Part shown: in pieces, positions 23,539 to 35,600 of the stretch | Layout of the letters: every line of letters begins with the position of its first letter | How positions within the stretch are numbered: position 1 is the first letter of the stretch | From: Rosa chinensis | Lineage: Eukaryota; Streptophyta; Magnoliopsida; Rosales; Rosaceae | Assembly: GCF_002994745.2 (NCBI RefSeq) | Contig: NC_037090.1 | Location: 27,014,501-27,078,500 of the forward strand | Reading direction: 5' to 3' | Length of the DNA stretch: 64,000 bases | The notes under the pieces: model-generated | Database searches by the model: none | Seen by the model: the letters and a program-made list of their open reading frames with translations, nothing else | Told to the model about the DNA's origin: nothing | Position numbers and translations under genes: made by a program

Positions 23539-25959
23539 TAAACAATTAAGCCTTGACTATCTATTGTTAGTTCATCTTGTCAATTAAACTTAAATTCTAG
23601 ATTCTGCAAACCCAATGCTTAGTTCGTCTTCAAATCTCGTTTTGAATTTAAATCTAAATGAAAGAAACAATATTGGGTTTGTTAATGATGGCCCAGTAAT
23701 TGCCGTCAAACTGGAGCTCAAAGGTGGGAGAAGTCTTATTATCATAAAAGCCCTAATAAAAGAAACTTGCTCGAACCAGAATTCTTTGGCCAGCTTTGTC
23801 GCTGCTGCTTAAGATGATAAGGAACAGTTTCCATTCTTCAATTTTGTAACTCTAAATGGGTAAAACTTGTCTCCAAAAGAATCAGTTGGGTTCGAAACTT
23901 AAAAGAAAAAAACTCTGATTTAAAAGTCCAACAAAAGAAATCGCCCCATCATTGATCTAATCTTGAAAATCAGAATCAAAGCAAAACCCATGAAAGGAAA
24001 CCCACAAATTCAAGAACTTTGTCACACAAAGTGCAAAAATGGAAGGAAAAAAGGATTTTAAAGAAGATGATGTCGGAGGTCTGTTGGAAATGGAAGTTGA
24101 TTCAGATGGTATCAGTTATTGGACTTGCAGATTATTTGGAGTTCGTTCACCATGTTTAACACCTTCATCCCCTTCCTTGCTGCATACACAATCTCTTCCT
24201 CGAACAGTGCGTGGCCATCGATCCAAGTCCGGCACGATGGTCCCAACCACCTTTGCCAACCTAATGTTGGTCTAGTCCTTAACGGCACTAATCGCCCTTG
24301 CGAATCGTGTTGGGCCCCATTGTTAAAAATATTGGAGATTTCTAAAGAAAAAATCGATTCTTAATTACCTCAATTTTGGCTTCGCTTGTTGGACTGTAGA
24401 GGACAACAAGGAGAGATCATCTGACTTGGGTCTCGATGTTTACTGACAGCAGAGAAGATGTCTGTACGATCGGAGATTGCCATGTCAAGGTGGGGATTGG
24501 GAAAGGGTCTCTGGACTTTGGGGCTAAGCAAGATGACGTGGCATTGAGGAGTCTCGGAGGAGGAAGTGAGGAAGATTAAGTAAGTGAAGAAGGAAAGAGA
24601 GGTGGAAGAAGAAGAGATAAACAGGGGAAAAAAAATAAATAAAAGAGAGAAAGAGAAAAAATATATATAAAAAAGAAAGAAAGTGAAGGTATAATAGACA
24701 TTTTGATGCGAAATGACTGCCACATCAGTAACTTAACGGAGCTTTTGGATGGAGAGCAACAGAATGGGCCTATTAGTTCAAAATGAGAATACAAGGATTA
24801 AACATGTGAAATTAGAAGAACATGGACTAAAGTATTTTTTCATCAAAAGGTTCAGGGATCGACTAGACAATATTTAATCTTTATAAATAGGTTTAGCATC
24901 ATTAATATTTAGTTACATTGTTGCATCAAAGGAGGTTAGTGGTAGACAATACAAACCCTAACTCCCATCCATTTCTTTACAGTCTTAGCTTAACTAGTCT
25001 AAGTTTACTTTCTTTGCATTTAGTTTAGTCAATCAACCAATCACTCAAACAAACAATTCACTATTGAATTGCACGTAACATCATTCACTTGTCATAACTT
25101 GTAATGAGCTTTGTTTTTTTGAATTTATAAATTGTGTGCATTCTTTCCAGTTTACCTTTTAGGTTTTTCCTAACTAAGGAAGGATTTGGCAATCTTTGTG
25201 GGTTCGGCATCCTTCTTTATCTTCTATTCTATAACTTGTACCTCTTGCACTTGAGAGTGACTTTAAAACTAACATTACCAAGGATGCAATATACTAGTTG
25301 AAATAGAGGATTATGGCGTGGTTGGAGCAGCGAGCAGACTTATCACTATTCTTGTTTTCTACGCTTTCGGTACAAGAGATACCATGCTAAGGTGTTAGTT
25401 GTGGACTTGGATGAGGCTTGAAATGAAGTTTTTTCACAAATGTCAATTGGTGTTTTCAATAAGGCTACTATTCAAAGGGTCAAGCCCTGGTTCAATGTTT
25501 TCTTCTTTGAATTGTTGGCTAGGCTTTTTGGACAAAACTTGGAACTACGATGTTGATCAGGACTTGTGGTGGAAGAGTACTCTTCGATTGTGGGACAATT
25601 GCAAGTCTGCAACGCTAATGGCATGACCATCTCTTTTGTGTTCAAAGTTTCGTGATGGAACCATAATCGGGGTGTCGTAAAGCCATCATGGTTTCTTTGC
25701 TAGAAACTGAATCACTGTTGCTTCAAATGATGAGACCAACGTAACGTTGGTTGTTTTCTAGCCCGGCTGACATGGGTGATGGTAGCACTCTTGGTCACTC
25801 TGCGCTTTAGGGGACCACTTGGGTATGATCTGGAGCATCTTGAGCCTATTTGCTTGGTTAGGCTCTAACAACAGCAAGTGAATTCATAATATTAAATGGT
25901 CATGTAAATTATCTACCAAGAGTTGTGTAGCCTAGTGCCTCTCAAAGCACAAACGCTTA
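23539..25959. other. Intergenic, no recognised gene
   Basis: No convincing coding region. The short ORFs (for example 24039-24275 and 25399-25626) lack recognisable domains. There is a purine-rich stretch at 24530-24690. The part around 24100-24340 could be the remains of exon-like sequence, but I could not identify a source. Confidence 0.5.
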
Positions 25960-26281
25960 GTTCTTCATAGGGATGACTATGAGGCGGATTGGGGATGGGT
26001 ATGGGTATGGGTCATCATTTGGCCCTTCGGCCCTAAGCCCACCAGGCCCGTAAGGCCAAAGCTCGACCCGACCCTTGCTTTAGGGCGGGCCGGCCCAACC
26101 TTTTATCAAATATGGTAGGATATGGGCCATGTAAATGAAGCCCGGCCCAGCCCATTTGAGCCCTTTAAGCCCGCCCAATTAAGCCATAATTATTTTCTAT
26201 TTTTTGTATTTTTTAAAATACGTTTCTCTTTTTTTCTATAGCATACTACTTATCTCTTTCTTTGTAATTGATTTCCTAAGC

Positions 26282-26362
26282 CTTTTTTTTTTTTTTCAAA
26301 GAGGATCAAAGGATTTCACTCATTCCCCATGGTGACTTGAACCCAGGACCTGGATCCTAGTT
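26282..26362 (-). mobile_element. Truncated SINE inside the hAT-like element
   Basis: A poly(T) run followed by sequence whose - strand contains GGTCCTGGGTTCAAGTC, a Pol III B-box-like motif. The insert is framed by a perfect 15-bp target duplication, ATTGATTTCCTAAGC (26267-26281 and 26363-26377). The A box is missing, so it is 5' truncated. Confidence 0.78.
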
Positions 26363-26824
26363 ATTGATTTCCTAAGCTTTATTTTCTTTAATTTTTGTTT
26401 CCTTTGTTAAAAAACAATTAATTTTGGGAGATAGTTAATTGAATATAACCATCTTAACTAATTTATAAATGGTATAAGTTAATTTCAATATATATATGAT
26501 ATATATATATATATATATTTATATTAAATATGATCAACAAAAAATAATGAGTCTTGTATGACCTATATAACCATTGAGCCACATTTTGAGAAAAAAAATA
26601 AAAACAATGTATTTCATTTTGTTAAACAAAATATGGCCCATTTCGGCCCTATTTGACCCTATTCGGAAGGCCGACCATAAAACCCTAGCGGCTCGAGCCT
26701 TTCGAGCGGGTAAGGGTTAGCATATTTAAGCCCCGGCCCGACCTGACCCTAAGCCCTAAAATTTAGGGTAGGGCCGGCCCTAGCCCCGCCCATGATGACC
26801 CCTAGGGATGGGGATCACAATACC

Positions 26825-27050
26825 GGACTCGGCTTCTCTGCTATAACAAGCAGTGCTAGAATCTGCTTGGACTTCACTACCAAGCTGACACGTCATCTAA
26901 CATCAATCCAAGGGCCAGAAGTGAAAGTCTCCAAAACACAAACCATATACCACACATAGCATATCACTCCCTCTCCCTCCCTCCCTCCACTCCCTCTGCA
27001 ACTCCGTCCCCGATACCACCATTTCGATTCCCACACTTTAATCTCCGCCC
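26825..27050 (+). repeat. Pack-MULE left terminal inverted repeat
   Basis: 226 bp, reading GGACTCGG... to ...ATCTCCGCCC. It contains a CTCCCTCC-rich tract. Long TIRs like this carry promoter activity in some MULEs. Confidence 0.93.
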
Positions 27051-27084
27051 TAACATCAATCAAATGGCCAGAAGTGGAAGTCTC

Positions 27085-27472
27085 TATTGCGTCCTTTGAA
27101 CGATTACGGCGTTGATGGTGGTGTTCTGTTCTCATTAGTTTCGGGGTTAATGATCGGGCTGGACTTGAGGGTCTTGTAGGTTCCGTCGGCGTCGGGTGTG
27201 GCTTGGACGCGGCCGTAGAGGATGACGAGCTTGGAGGCATCGGACGGCTGCGGCTGGTCGGAGTCATCGTGGATTAGGGAGTGGAGATCGGAGACTTTGA
27301 CGAAGGGGGTTTGGCAGATCTTGCGGAGGGCGAAGGAAGTGGATTTGAAGCTGAGGAAGGAATTGACGGCGGTGAAGGCGGGGAAGGCGACGATGGTGCC
27401 CAAAACGGCGCCGTCTAAGGAGAGGGCGAGCTAGGAGATTAGGGAGGCTAGGGTATGCTCGTTCGACGACAT
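27085..27472 (-). pseudogene. Captured 5' fragment of an SPL2-like RING-type E3 ubiquitin ligase gene
   Basis: From an ATG at 27472 the - strand reads MSSNEHTLASLIS, a TAG stop, then LALSLDGAVLGTIVAFPAF and ALRKICQTPFVKVSDLHSLI, and on to IINPETNENR. This resembles the start of the plant SPL2 membrane-anchored RING E3 ligases (relatives of SP1 and animal MUL1), including their first transmembrane helix and the conserved V-S-D-L-H/R-S-L block. Only about 120 codons are present; the rest of the substrate-facing domain and the RING finger are absent. The in-frame stop at codon 14 and a divergent 3' end make it non-functional as a ligase. The fragment looks like part of one exon. Confidence 0.8.
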
Positions 27473-27529
27473 TGCAGTGGTGGTTTCTACATGTGGTGAT
27501 GAGAGTGGCGATGGTTTAGAGGTTACTGT

Positions 27530-27755
27530 GGGCGGAGATTAAAGTGTGGGAATTAGAATGGTGGTATCAGGGACGGAGTTGCAGAAGGAGTGGAGGGAGG
27601 GAGGGAGAGAGAGTGATATGCTGTGTGTGGTATATGGTTTGTGTTTTGGAGACTTTCACTTCTGGCCCTTGGATTGATGTTAGATGACGTGTCAGCTTGG
27701 TAGTGAAGTCCAAGCAGATTCTAGCACTGCTTGTTATAGCAGAGAAGCCGAGTCC
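27530..27755 (-). repeat. Pack-MULE right terminal inverted repeat
   Basis: 226 bp, complementary to the left TIR. It ends ...GCCGAGTCC next to the 9-bp duplication. Confidence 0.93.
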
Positions 27756-27764
27756 CACAATATC

Positions 27765-28295
27765 ATCTCCATCCCCAGGGTCATTCTCCACCCCCATTCC
27801 CGCCCCAATCCCCAATTAAAATATATTAGGGATTCCCTGTCTCCATCCCCTCTGATGACTAAGCCTTCAAACCTGCCCTAAATCCCCAATAAGAATTTAA
27901 TAAATAAAATAATTTTTTCTCATATTGCCTTTTTTAAAATCAAAATCTACAAAAAATAAAATTAAAACATGATTAAATTCACTAATCATAATTAGTGAGT
28001 GCAAAAGTCCAAACACCATTAAAGTAAAAATGTAGTCATTAAAGTAAAATAGTAAATGTATATATTTGTGATTTATATTATAAAAAAATAAAGTAAAATA
28101 TATAAAAATTAATATATGTATATATTATTAGAGCGGGTTTGGGGATTGGGATCACAATACCATCCCCGCCCCATCCCCAATCTTAGATAGCGGGGATTGA
28201 GAATCCCCATCCATATTCCCCATTTGTCCCCGAATTCTCCCCCCATTAAAAACGAGTATCCAATGTAGCTCTGCCCCGTTGGGAATTTTTTTGCC
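27765..28295. other. Right part of the hAT-like element, non-coding
   Basis: C-rich blocks (CCCCATTCCCGCCCC type) at both sides of an A/T-rich middle at 27890-28130. The block at 28140-28180 repeats the sequence of the Pack-MULE target site (GGGATCACAATACC), a subterminal repeat. Confidence 0.55.
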
Positions 28296-28633
28296 ATCCC
28301 TATTTCTTCATTTTATGTTTTATCATCTTTTGATTTTGTGCCAAACGGAGAATACGTGAAATTATGATGACCTAATGTGTCATCGCGTGATGTCTCAATC
28401 AACCCAAAAAAAAAAAAACCCCAGACCAACACAAGAAAAACCATTAAATATACCCACAAGACTGCTCTCCAAAACCCCCCTCAAAACCCTGATTCAAGTT
28501 CACCAATTTCCCATCAATACCGACCCAAAGTTCAATCCTTTTCCTGCTCAGTTTTATGAACAGGAGACCCCAGTTCGTTTTTCTCGCCACACATATAGAT
28601 TTCAATGATTAGTTGATTTGATCGCGATTTACG

Positions 28634-31600
28634 ATGAGCCAACAACCGTCGGTGATACTTGCGACGGCGAGCTATGACCACACTATTCGCTTCTGGGAGG
28701 CCAAAAGTGGCCGCTGCTACCGTACCATCCAATACCCTGATTCAGTTTGTCCCCCACTTCCCTCTTTTATAAACTCTTTCGTGTAATTTGGACTCTTTTG
28801 ATTATTGGTTTTACTTGTGATTGATAAATCAATCTGATTTGCCATTTCTCATGTATAGCAAGTAAATAGGCTTGAGATAACTCCGGATAAACGATTCCTG
28901 GCTGCAGCGGGCAACCCTCATATTCGATTGTTTGATGTTAATTCAAACAGTCCTCAACCGGTTTGTCTCCATCATTGACTTTTGTTACCGTATTATCGAA
29001 TTAAAGAGGACAGCTTTGCATCTTTTACCTTTGTTTTTCCCTCACTTTATGAGTGTTTTTGTTTCGTATGCTCGTATGCCAGGTGATGAGCTATGATTCA
29101 CACACTAATAACGTAATGGCAGTGGGGTTTCAATGTGATGGGAACTGGATGTATTCAGGTTCCGAGGACGGTACAGTAAAAATTTGGGATTTGAGGTAAT
29201 TTGTGCCGGCATATATATGCTAGTCTTGTTATCTACATTTTCTACTATCATGTGTTTTTTTTTTTTTTCCGTATCTGGTGTCTAATATTGACGTATATGT
29301 TGAGGAAATTACAGAGCTCCAGGTTGCCAAAGGGAATATGAAAGCCGTGCAGCTGTTAACACTGTTGTGCTGCACCCGAATCAGGTCAAGCATTGTATAT
29401 TTGTCAGATAAACATCTAATTGGGTCGTGGTGTCTTACATACTTGCTGATGTCCAATGGATACGTAGGAATTGAAGTGGCGTGGCTTGAGTTGTTTGTCT
29501 ATAAAACTTTTCATTTTTTGCTGTCATATGGTTTAAAGTGTTTCCTTCTTTTGAAAAGATCTAAAAGACATTGCGGATGATGTTGGGATTTCGTTTGGTT
29601 TACTCGGAGAGTACCAAATGGAAGTTCCTAAAGACTGGCGGTAAAATCAATGACATGCTGGCATATTGTATTTCCTACTTGGGTTGATTATTTCTGTAGG
29701 ACTTTGAACTGTGTGAAACATTTATGTACTTTTCAAAAACATCCTGCTAGCATATCCTGGGGACTGGCTTATGAGATTGTCCTTGGCTATTTTCACCTTT
29801 GATTAGCTATAAGCAGAAATTTCAACTATCATTCTGACCTATCTTGAGATAAGATTAAAGATTAACTAAAGGTCTTAAATGTTGCTGCGGGACAGTGGCT
29901 ATCTCTATTCTGTTATCATTATGCTTCCTCGGACCTGTTGCAACATGTTTATATATATATATATATATATGGCAACATATTCATTTTTTTCAGTGACCAA
30001 TGAAGTTTAATAAAGTGAGGGACAAGCACCTTTCTTAAGTCATATGGTTTTGATTGTTTGACTATATGTTAAAAATAATATATCTATACGAGTGGTTTTG
30101 CAGACTGAACTAATATCTGGGGACCAAAATGGCAACATTCGTGTTTGGGATTTGACAGCGAATTCTTGCAGTTGTGAATTGGTATGCTTCACTATCTTGG
30201 ACTTTAAGTGTTGGTATTTTGTTAGGTTGAGGAAGTGAGTGAGGAAAAAGAGTAAATCATACATCTTTACTAGAATAGTGCACGTGTTGAAACAGTTACA
30301 TACTGATACTATATATTAAACCATAAAAGAAATTGGAAAATAAGAATGGAAAAACAAATTGGTGTTTAGTATTCTGTAGGAGTGGATGGTAAGTGGGAAA
30401 CAGATTGCAGATAGTAGTTACTTTTTAATAAAAATGTGAAGCTGCGCTGCTAATCATGTTTACTGCTCTACCCTGCTATATTTTTTCATTTAAACCTGAT
30501 GAAATTGATATGCAAGTATCTCAAAGGTTGGTTTTTGGCAAGAAAAGTTTGAAATGTGAAGGTCCTGCCAAAACAAGTTATTTGCTTAATTGATAGGTAT
30601 AGGTTCAAGAACATCTCAAGATGTATAGACTCAATGGTCAAATCCTTAAAGCATATGAACAAGTGCCAGAATCCAGTCCTTTTACTTGTGTGTGCAGTGT
30701 GCACTCTTTCTGCCCCTATATGAGGAGGGTAAATTTGACAGTGATCTTTGGATTGAACCTAGGTTCCAGAGGTGGATACTGCTGTAAGGTCGTTAACAGT
30801 TATGTGGGATGGGAGCTTGGTTGTTGCTGCAAATAATCATGGGACATGCTATGTTTGGCGCTTGTTGCGAGGGACACAGGTAGTGCCTACAGCAAATAAT
30901 CATGCACTCTATCATTCATATTACCTTAATTCATTTTGATGTCAAGCACATTTTCTTCCAGACTATGACAAATTTTGAGCCACTTCATAAGCTCCAAGCA
31001 CACAAGGGATACATCCTCAAATGTCTACTTTCACCTGAGTTCTGTGAACCCCACAGGTTTGATTCCTAAAATAAACAACCAATATATACTTTGCCTTTTT
31101 ATACCTTCTTCCCTCAGTTCACACATCAAATAATACTAATACCTGCTGGTTTATTTTTCTTTCCTTTCCATCTCTCTCAAGGTCAATAAGCCTAATTTCT
31201 TTATCTAATCTAAACCTTCTTTCTGCGCCAAATAATTTTTACACTTGTAATGTGCCCTATATTTGCACTGTTATTGGGATATTCTTTTAATGATTTATAC
31301 TTTCAGATATTTGGCCACTGCCTCTTCTGACCACACTGTCAAGATATGGAATGTTGATGGTTTCACATTAGAGAAAACTCTAGAAGGTATCTATCTTATA
31401 CAATTCTCCCAAGATTCTAATATGTACTTTACAAATAACTCAGTAAACCTGATGGTTTGATGGTTACTAAAAATTAAGCTATATAATAAATTGTTCTTTA
31501 CTGTTTTTTTACTTCCTAGGGCATCAACGGTGGGTTTGGGACTGTGTTTTTTCCGTAGATGGTGCCTATCTTATAACAGGTATGTTTTTTTTTTTAATTA

Positions 31601-31929
31601 TTATTCTCAAGAAGTTCAGAAAGGTATAGATGAACTCCTACCGCCTGTAGCAGCTCGCAGTATTAATGCATAAAAATTTGGTTGCAGACTTTGTTTTTGA
31701 CTTTTTGTCAAGTTGCAATGTCAGCTAAATTTGATCCGTGTGATAAATGTGTATTTCTCGTTTCTGAAATGATTATGATAATATGATGCTCATCCTTGCA
31801 GCTTCCTCTGATACAACAGCAAGGCTTTGGAACCTGTCCACCGGAGAAGATATCAGGGTGTATCAGGGGCATCACAAAGCAACCATTTGTTGTGCACTGC
31901 ATGATGGAGCTGAACCTGGTCCATCTTGA
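28634..31929 (+). CDS. LST8: TOR complex subunit LST8 (WD40 repeat protein), 10 exons, 317 aa
   Basis: Hand-spliced exons: 28634-28744, 28859-28960, 29083-29195, 29315-29384, 30104-30181, 30763-30879, 30962-31056, 31307-31386, 31520-31579 and 31802-31929. All introns are GT-AG; the total is 954 nt with a single stop. The product starts [20 protein letters not shown] and is a seven-bladed WD40 propeller. Repeat signatures include [42 protein letters not shown] and [14 protein letters not shown], ending in [19 protein letters not shown]. Length and pattern match eukaryotic LST8/GbetaL, which binds and stabilises the TOR kinase domain with RAPTOR in the cytosol, coupling nutrients to growth. The ATG is the first in frame and follows a C/A-rich leader. 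No frameshift or missing splice site is seen, so the gene should be functional. Confidence 0.97.
29947..29971. repeat. (TA)n microsatellite in LST8 intron 4
   Basis: About 12 TA units. It lies deep in the intron, away from splice sites. Confidence 0.85.
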
Positions 31930-32650
31930 ACCTGGATGTTCTCCTTTGCCGCCTAATGCATTTATGACACTTGTGTATTAGAAATTACAGCGTTGTTCAT
32001 ACTTCATAATGAAATTGGATGAAAATATTGTGGTTCAAGAATGAAGAATTTTCCTTCAAAACTACCACCTGATGTGTATTACTTTTGTAGGCAAAAACCT
32101 AATAATATGTATTCGTTACTTCAGAATACCTTAACACTGTTCAATTTGAATTCTAATTTAACCTACCATTCATATTGAAGAACTGAGATCAGTTTTCCCT
32201 TTTCTTTTCTTTCTTTTTTTTCTTCTTGTTAGCTATGAAAATTCCGACAATGTTTGCTGCAATTCACTTTTTTTTCTCGTGGAACTATTACTACAAATTA
32301 CTTAAGTTTGACTATTTACAGATGTTTAAATGGTTAATGAAAAAGAAATCATCAAATGTGTTTAGTTATAAATCACATTTACTGACTTATTGTGTAATTT
32401 TATTGGCAGTGAAATCCATATTCGCTCTAATTCAACATATAAAATAGGTAATGAAAACGTGATTTGCAGTGCAATCCTAAAATAAGGCATATAGCAAATC
32501 TATTGGAGTTGAATTTTGAGCAAAATCCTAATATTTTCACTAAAACTTATGTTTACAAAATCTGTTTGAGATGCTCTAACCAACAAAAAAGAATTACAAA
32601 TACAAACAAGATACGGCTTTGGCCCATCTTTTGCGTACATTAAATTACAT
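31930..32650. other. Convergent 3' regions of LST8 and NRPA1
   Basis: No ORF of interest. The stretch holds the 3' UTRs of both genes, whose stops are only about 720 bp apart. A TTTATT at 32398-32403 is AATAAA on the - strand and could be the NRPA1 poly(A) signal. I see no perfect signal for LST8. Overlap of the two transcripts is possible. Confidence 0.5.
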
Positions 32651-35600
32651 TTAAATCTCCATCTTTTGCATCAAATCAAAACAACCAGTACCCACTTTCA
32701 CTGGCAGCCCAAGACAGATCCTAGCAGAAGGGGTTTCCAAGTCATCCGTCTCCCCATGATATGCTGCTTCACGAATGAACTTGGAAGCCGTCTCAAATGA
32801 CATTTTATTGATCGGAGATACAGACTCTGCTATACCCCCAAATCTGTTCATTGGACGATAACCGCCACTATGAGTCATGTAGTCAGCTATTAGTGAAAGG
32901 TGTCTAATATTGACAGATATCCCATAAACCTTGAAGACGTTACTTATTTCTTTGATGATAGTTTCTCTGGCGGCTTCTACTCCATAAGTGTTCAGCATTG
33001 CATGAATGTTGTTGGAATATATATAGTTGACATCAAGATCATCTTGCAGTTTCCATAGTGTAGCAAAATCCAACCCTGCTGTCTGCAAGGCTCGCATCTT
33101 CTTTTCTTCTTCCGTGGGATTCTTTTCACCCGGTAATTTATTTCTGGGATCATTCCAGGAGCAGAAAACTTGATCTTCATTACCATAAATATCAATATCT
33201 TTACAATCCAAAATATTGCCAGAGCTTTTGACATAAACATTTCGAGCCGTCTTCCGAGCAATCTACACACCAGTGCAAAAAAGATAAATATCAACAAGAG
33301 GAGAAGTAATAAAACAACAGACATGGCAGATCTACACATGAATTGACAACAATTTTTTAAGCGTTTATTTATGTGCTGTTTTTATTCTTCTATAATTTCT
33401 GGGGCTTGATAGATGCTGAAGAGTTGGACAAAATTTAAACTGTCCATATATTTCCATGCTGGGTAATGCCAATTAGTGGGCCTAGGTGCAGGTGTTAATG
33501 CGCGCAAGGTTGCTAGAAAATGAATGAGCGGAAATTATTATGAGAAAGGGTACATACCTGATCCAAAAGAATATGAGGTTCATTGGTAAATTTAAAATGG
33601 ATCTCAAAGTGGAACCCCTTGACCGACACAAAAGTTGCCCTGTCATACTCCTTTCTTACTAGCTTTGCTCTGGTCTTCTTTTTAATTTTGTCCCTTGATT
33701 TGGTCTTCTTTCCCTTCGACCGTGGCTTAGATGTGTCTCCAGCTGAAGGACTTTCAGGCATTTCATCATTAGCATCTGAAATCCGCGTCACACCATCCTT
33801 ATCACTTTCAATATCACTTTCCACCTTATCAATTTCACTTTCAAATCCATCGGACTGATGACCTTCATTCACTTCATCCTCACAGTCATCTTCATACTCC
33901 ATCTCATCTGTGCCCTGCCGCTTTCGTTTTTGTGCATCCAACCCAAAATCCTCAGCTCCTTCACCATGTTCACTGTCATCTGCACCGCCATCGTCATCAT
34001 CTTCTACACCATGCTGGGATATGTTGTAAGAAACATCTTCATCTGTCTCATTTGATGCCTTCGGTAGTGAATCAGCCTTGACATCTTTTATACCACTAAT
34101 TTTAGAAAGCAAAACCAGATGATTTTGTATGGCATCCTCCAAAGCCCTAACAAACTTAACCTCTAGGAGTTCCTCCCAATCTTCTGAAAATTTCAAAAGA
34201 TATTCTGGTATAAAAAGTGTCATCTCCAGTTCATAAGTACGGCAAGTCTGATGATACTGATCTGTGAATGGTGTAATAGTTACTTTCATGCTCTCTATTA
34301 TGTCTGCCACAGTGATCCTCTTCAACCTATCAGCTAGACTTTTAGCATCCCCCCTGCACATAGCAAATTGCAAATATCAATTTGAGATGGACACATTACA
34401 GAATGTACTGCAATAGACTTGAAAAAGAAGGATTGGGGATAATTCCACAATAACATCCGTCAGTAGGATATAAAACTCATAAAATTTCCATGACTTGAAA
34501 AAAAAGAACAGGATGTAGTTCACAACAATGAATTAAAAGAACTCACGCTTTCTCCTTTATCAATGGACATGTCATAACTGGAGTCTTGATATCATTTGAA
34601 GCAGTCATCAAGATCTCTTGGAGCCGTGGAATTCCAAGAGTCACATTCATTTCACTTCGCCCAGCATTATGGAAGGTATTCAAACTGAAAAAAATGGCAG
34701 CAGTGATCCTAAGAAAAGGGATACTAGATACAAATACAATTATCACCTAAACAGAGAAAATGACCAGTTTCATTTTGCAGCACAGTAAACAAATGATGTG
34801 CAGACTATACCAAATCAATAATACTCACTTTCATAGACTATCATATATCATATACAGATATACTTACTTTACTGGCATTGTATTACTTTTACTTGCATTG
34901 TATTAATAATATGAGTACATCTAGTGGTTGAGCAATCGACATCCAAAAAGACAAACAAAAGAGATGATGCAAAGCCATAAGACCAGAAACTAATCATACA
35001 GCAATCACACCACCGCCAGCAATTAAAGCAATAAAGTTGAGAGAGCAACCCCCTAAATTCTGCAGAAACAGAGTGGCAGAAAGGAGAGAGATTTAACTTG
35101 ATCTAAAACTTCTTCCACCCAACCCCTAGGTAATATATTCTAGTATTTTACTCCATCCAAAATACCCAAAAAACTTCAAAAGCAAACAACTCCACAAAAT
35201 TATGGCTTTTTTAATTTCTTACAACTAAACTCAAAATAACCCCTTCAAATAACGCAGCTTGTATTAACTTCCACACACAGCTCCCACCACAACTATAGTA
35301 AGGACAATGCAAAAAAAAAAAAAAAAGGATAAACACTTCTCCCCTACTTTCAAAGAATGCACCAGTGTGGAGAATAATAGACACTAGGCCTTCTCATGGG
35401 CACCTTTAAATAGTAGAGTAAAGGAACAGAAATAGAAAGGAAATTACGTCATCTGTGTTGATGGTTCTCCTACAGACTGAGCAGCAAGAATACCAACTGG
35501 TTCTCCTGGTTGCGCAAGACTGCTGAGATATTTGTGCTCCATTAACTTCAAGTTGGCATTTTTCTCCTTCAAAGACAAATTAGGAACTGACATTTCTGCT

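Larger units (their letters stand above)
26825..27755. mobile_element. Pack-MULE, 931 bp, with 226-bp terminal inverted repeats
   Basis: Inverted repeats at 26825-27050 and 27530-27755 are both 226 bp, start GGACTCGGCTTCTCTGC, and match with only a few differences. The flanks CACAATACC (26816-26824) and CACAATATC (27756-27764) form a 9-bp duplication with one mismatch, the hallmark of Mutator-like elements. The 479-bp interior holds no transposase but a captured host gene fragment, which defines a Pack-MULE. Next to the left TIR (27050-27086) a short piece of the TIR is repeated imperfectly. Confidence 0.93.
25968..28302. mobile_element. hAT-like non-autonomous element(s), nested, with SINE and Pack-MULE inside
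   Basis: The outer ends are TAGGGATG (25968) and its complement CATCCCTA (to 28302). They are flanked by near-identical 8-bp duplications GTTCTTCA (25960-25967) and TTTCTTCA (28303-28310). Eight-bp duplications and short TIRs fit the hAT superfamily. TAGGGATG occurs a third time at 26803. Either one element has been rearranged, or one hAT-like element (about 25968-26804, rich in GGGCCGGCCC-type blocks) lies inside the start of another (26803-28302). Subterminal G/C-rich blocks and an A/T-rich middle are typical of such MITE-like elements. No transposase is encoded. Confidence 0.6.

Noticed and set aside
24039..24364. ORFs at 24039-24275 and 24119-24364
   Set aside because: Low complexity, overlapping frames, no domain and no splice model; not supported as a gene.
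33583..34055. + strand ORFs over NRPA1 exon 20
   Set aside because: Antisense shadows of the acidic coding repeat in the Pol I gene.
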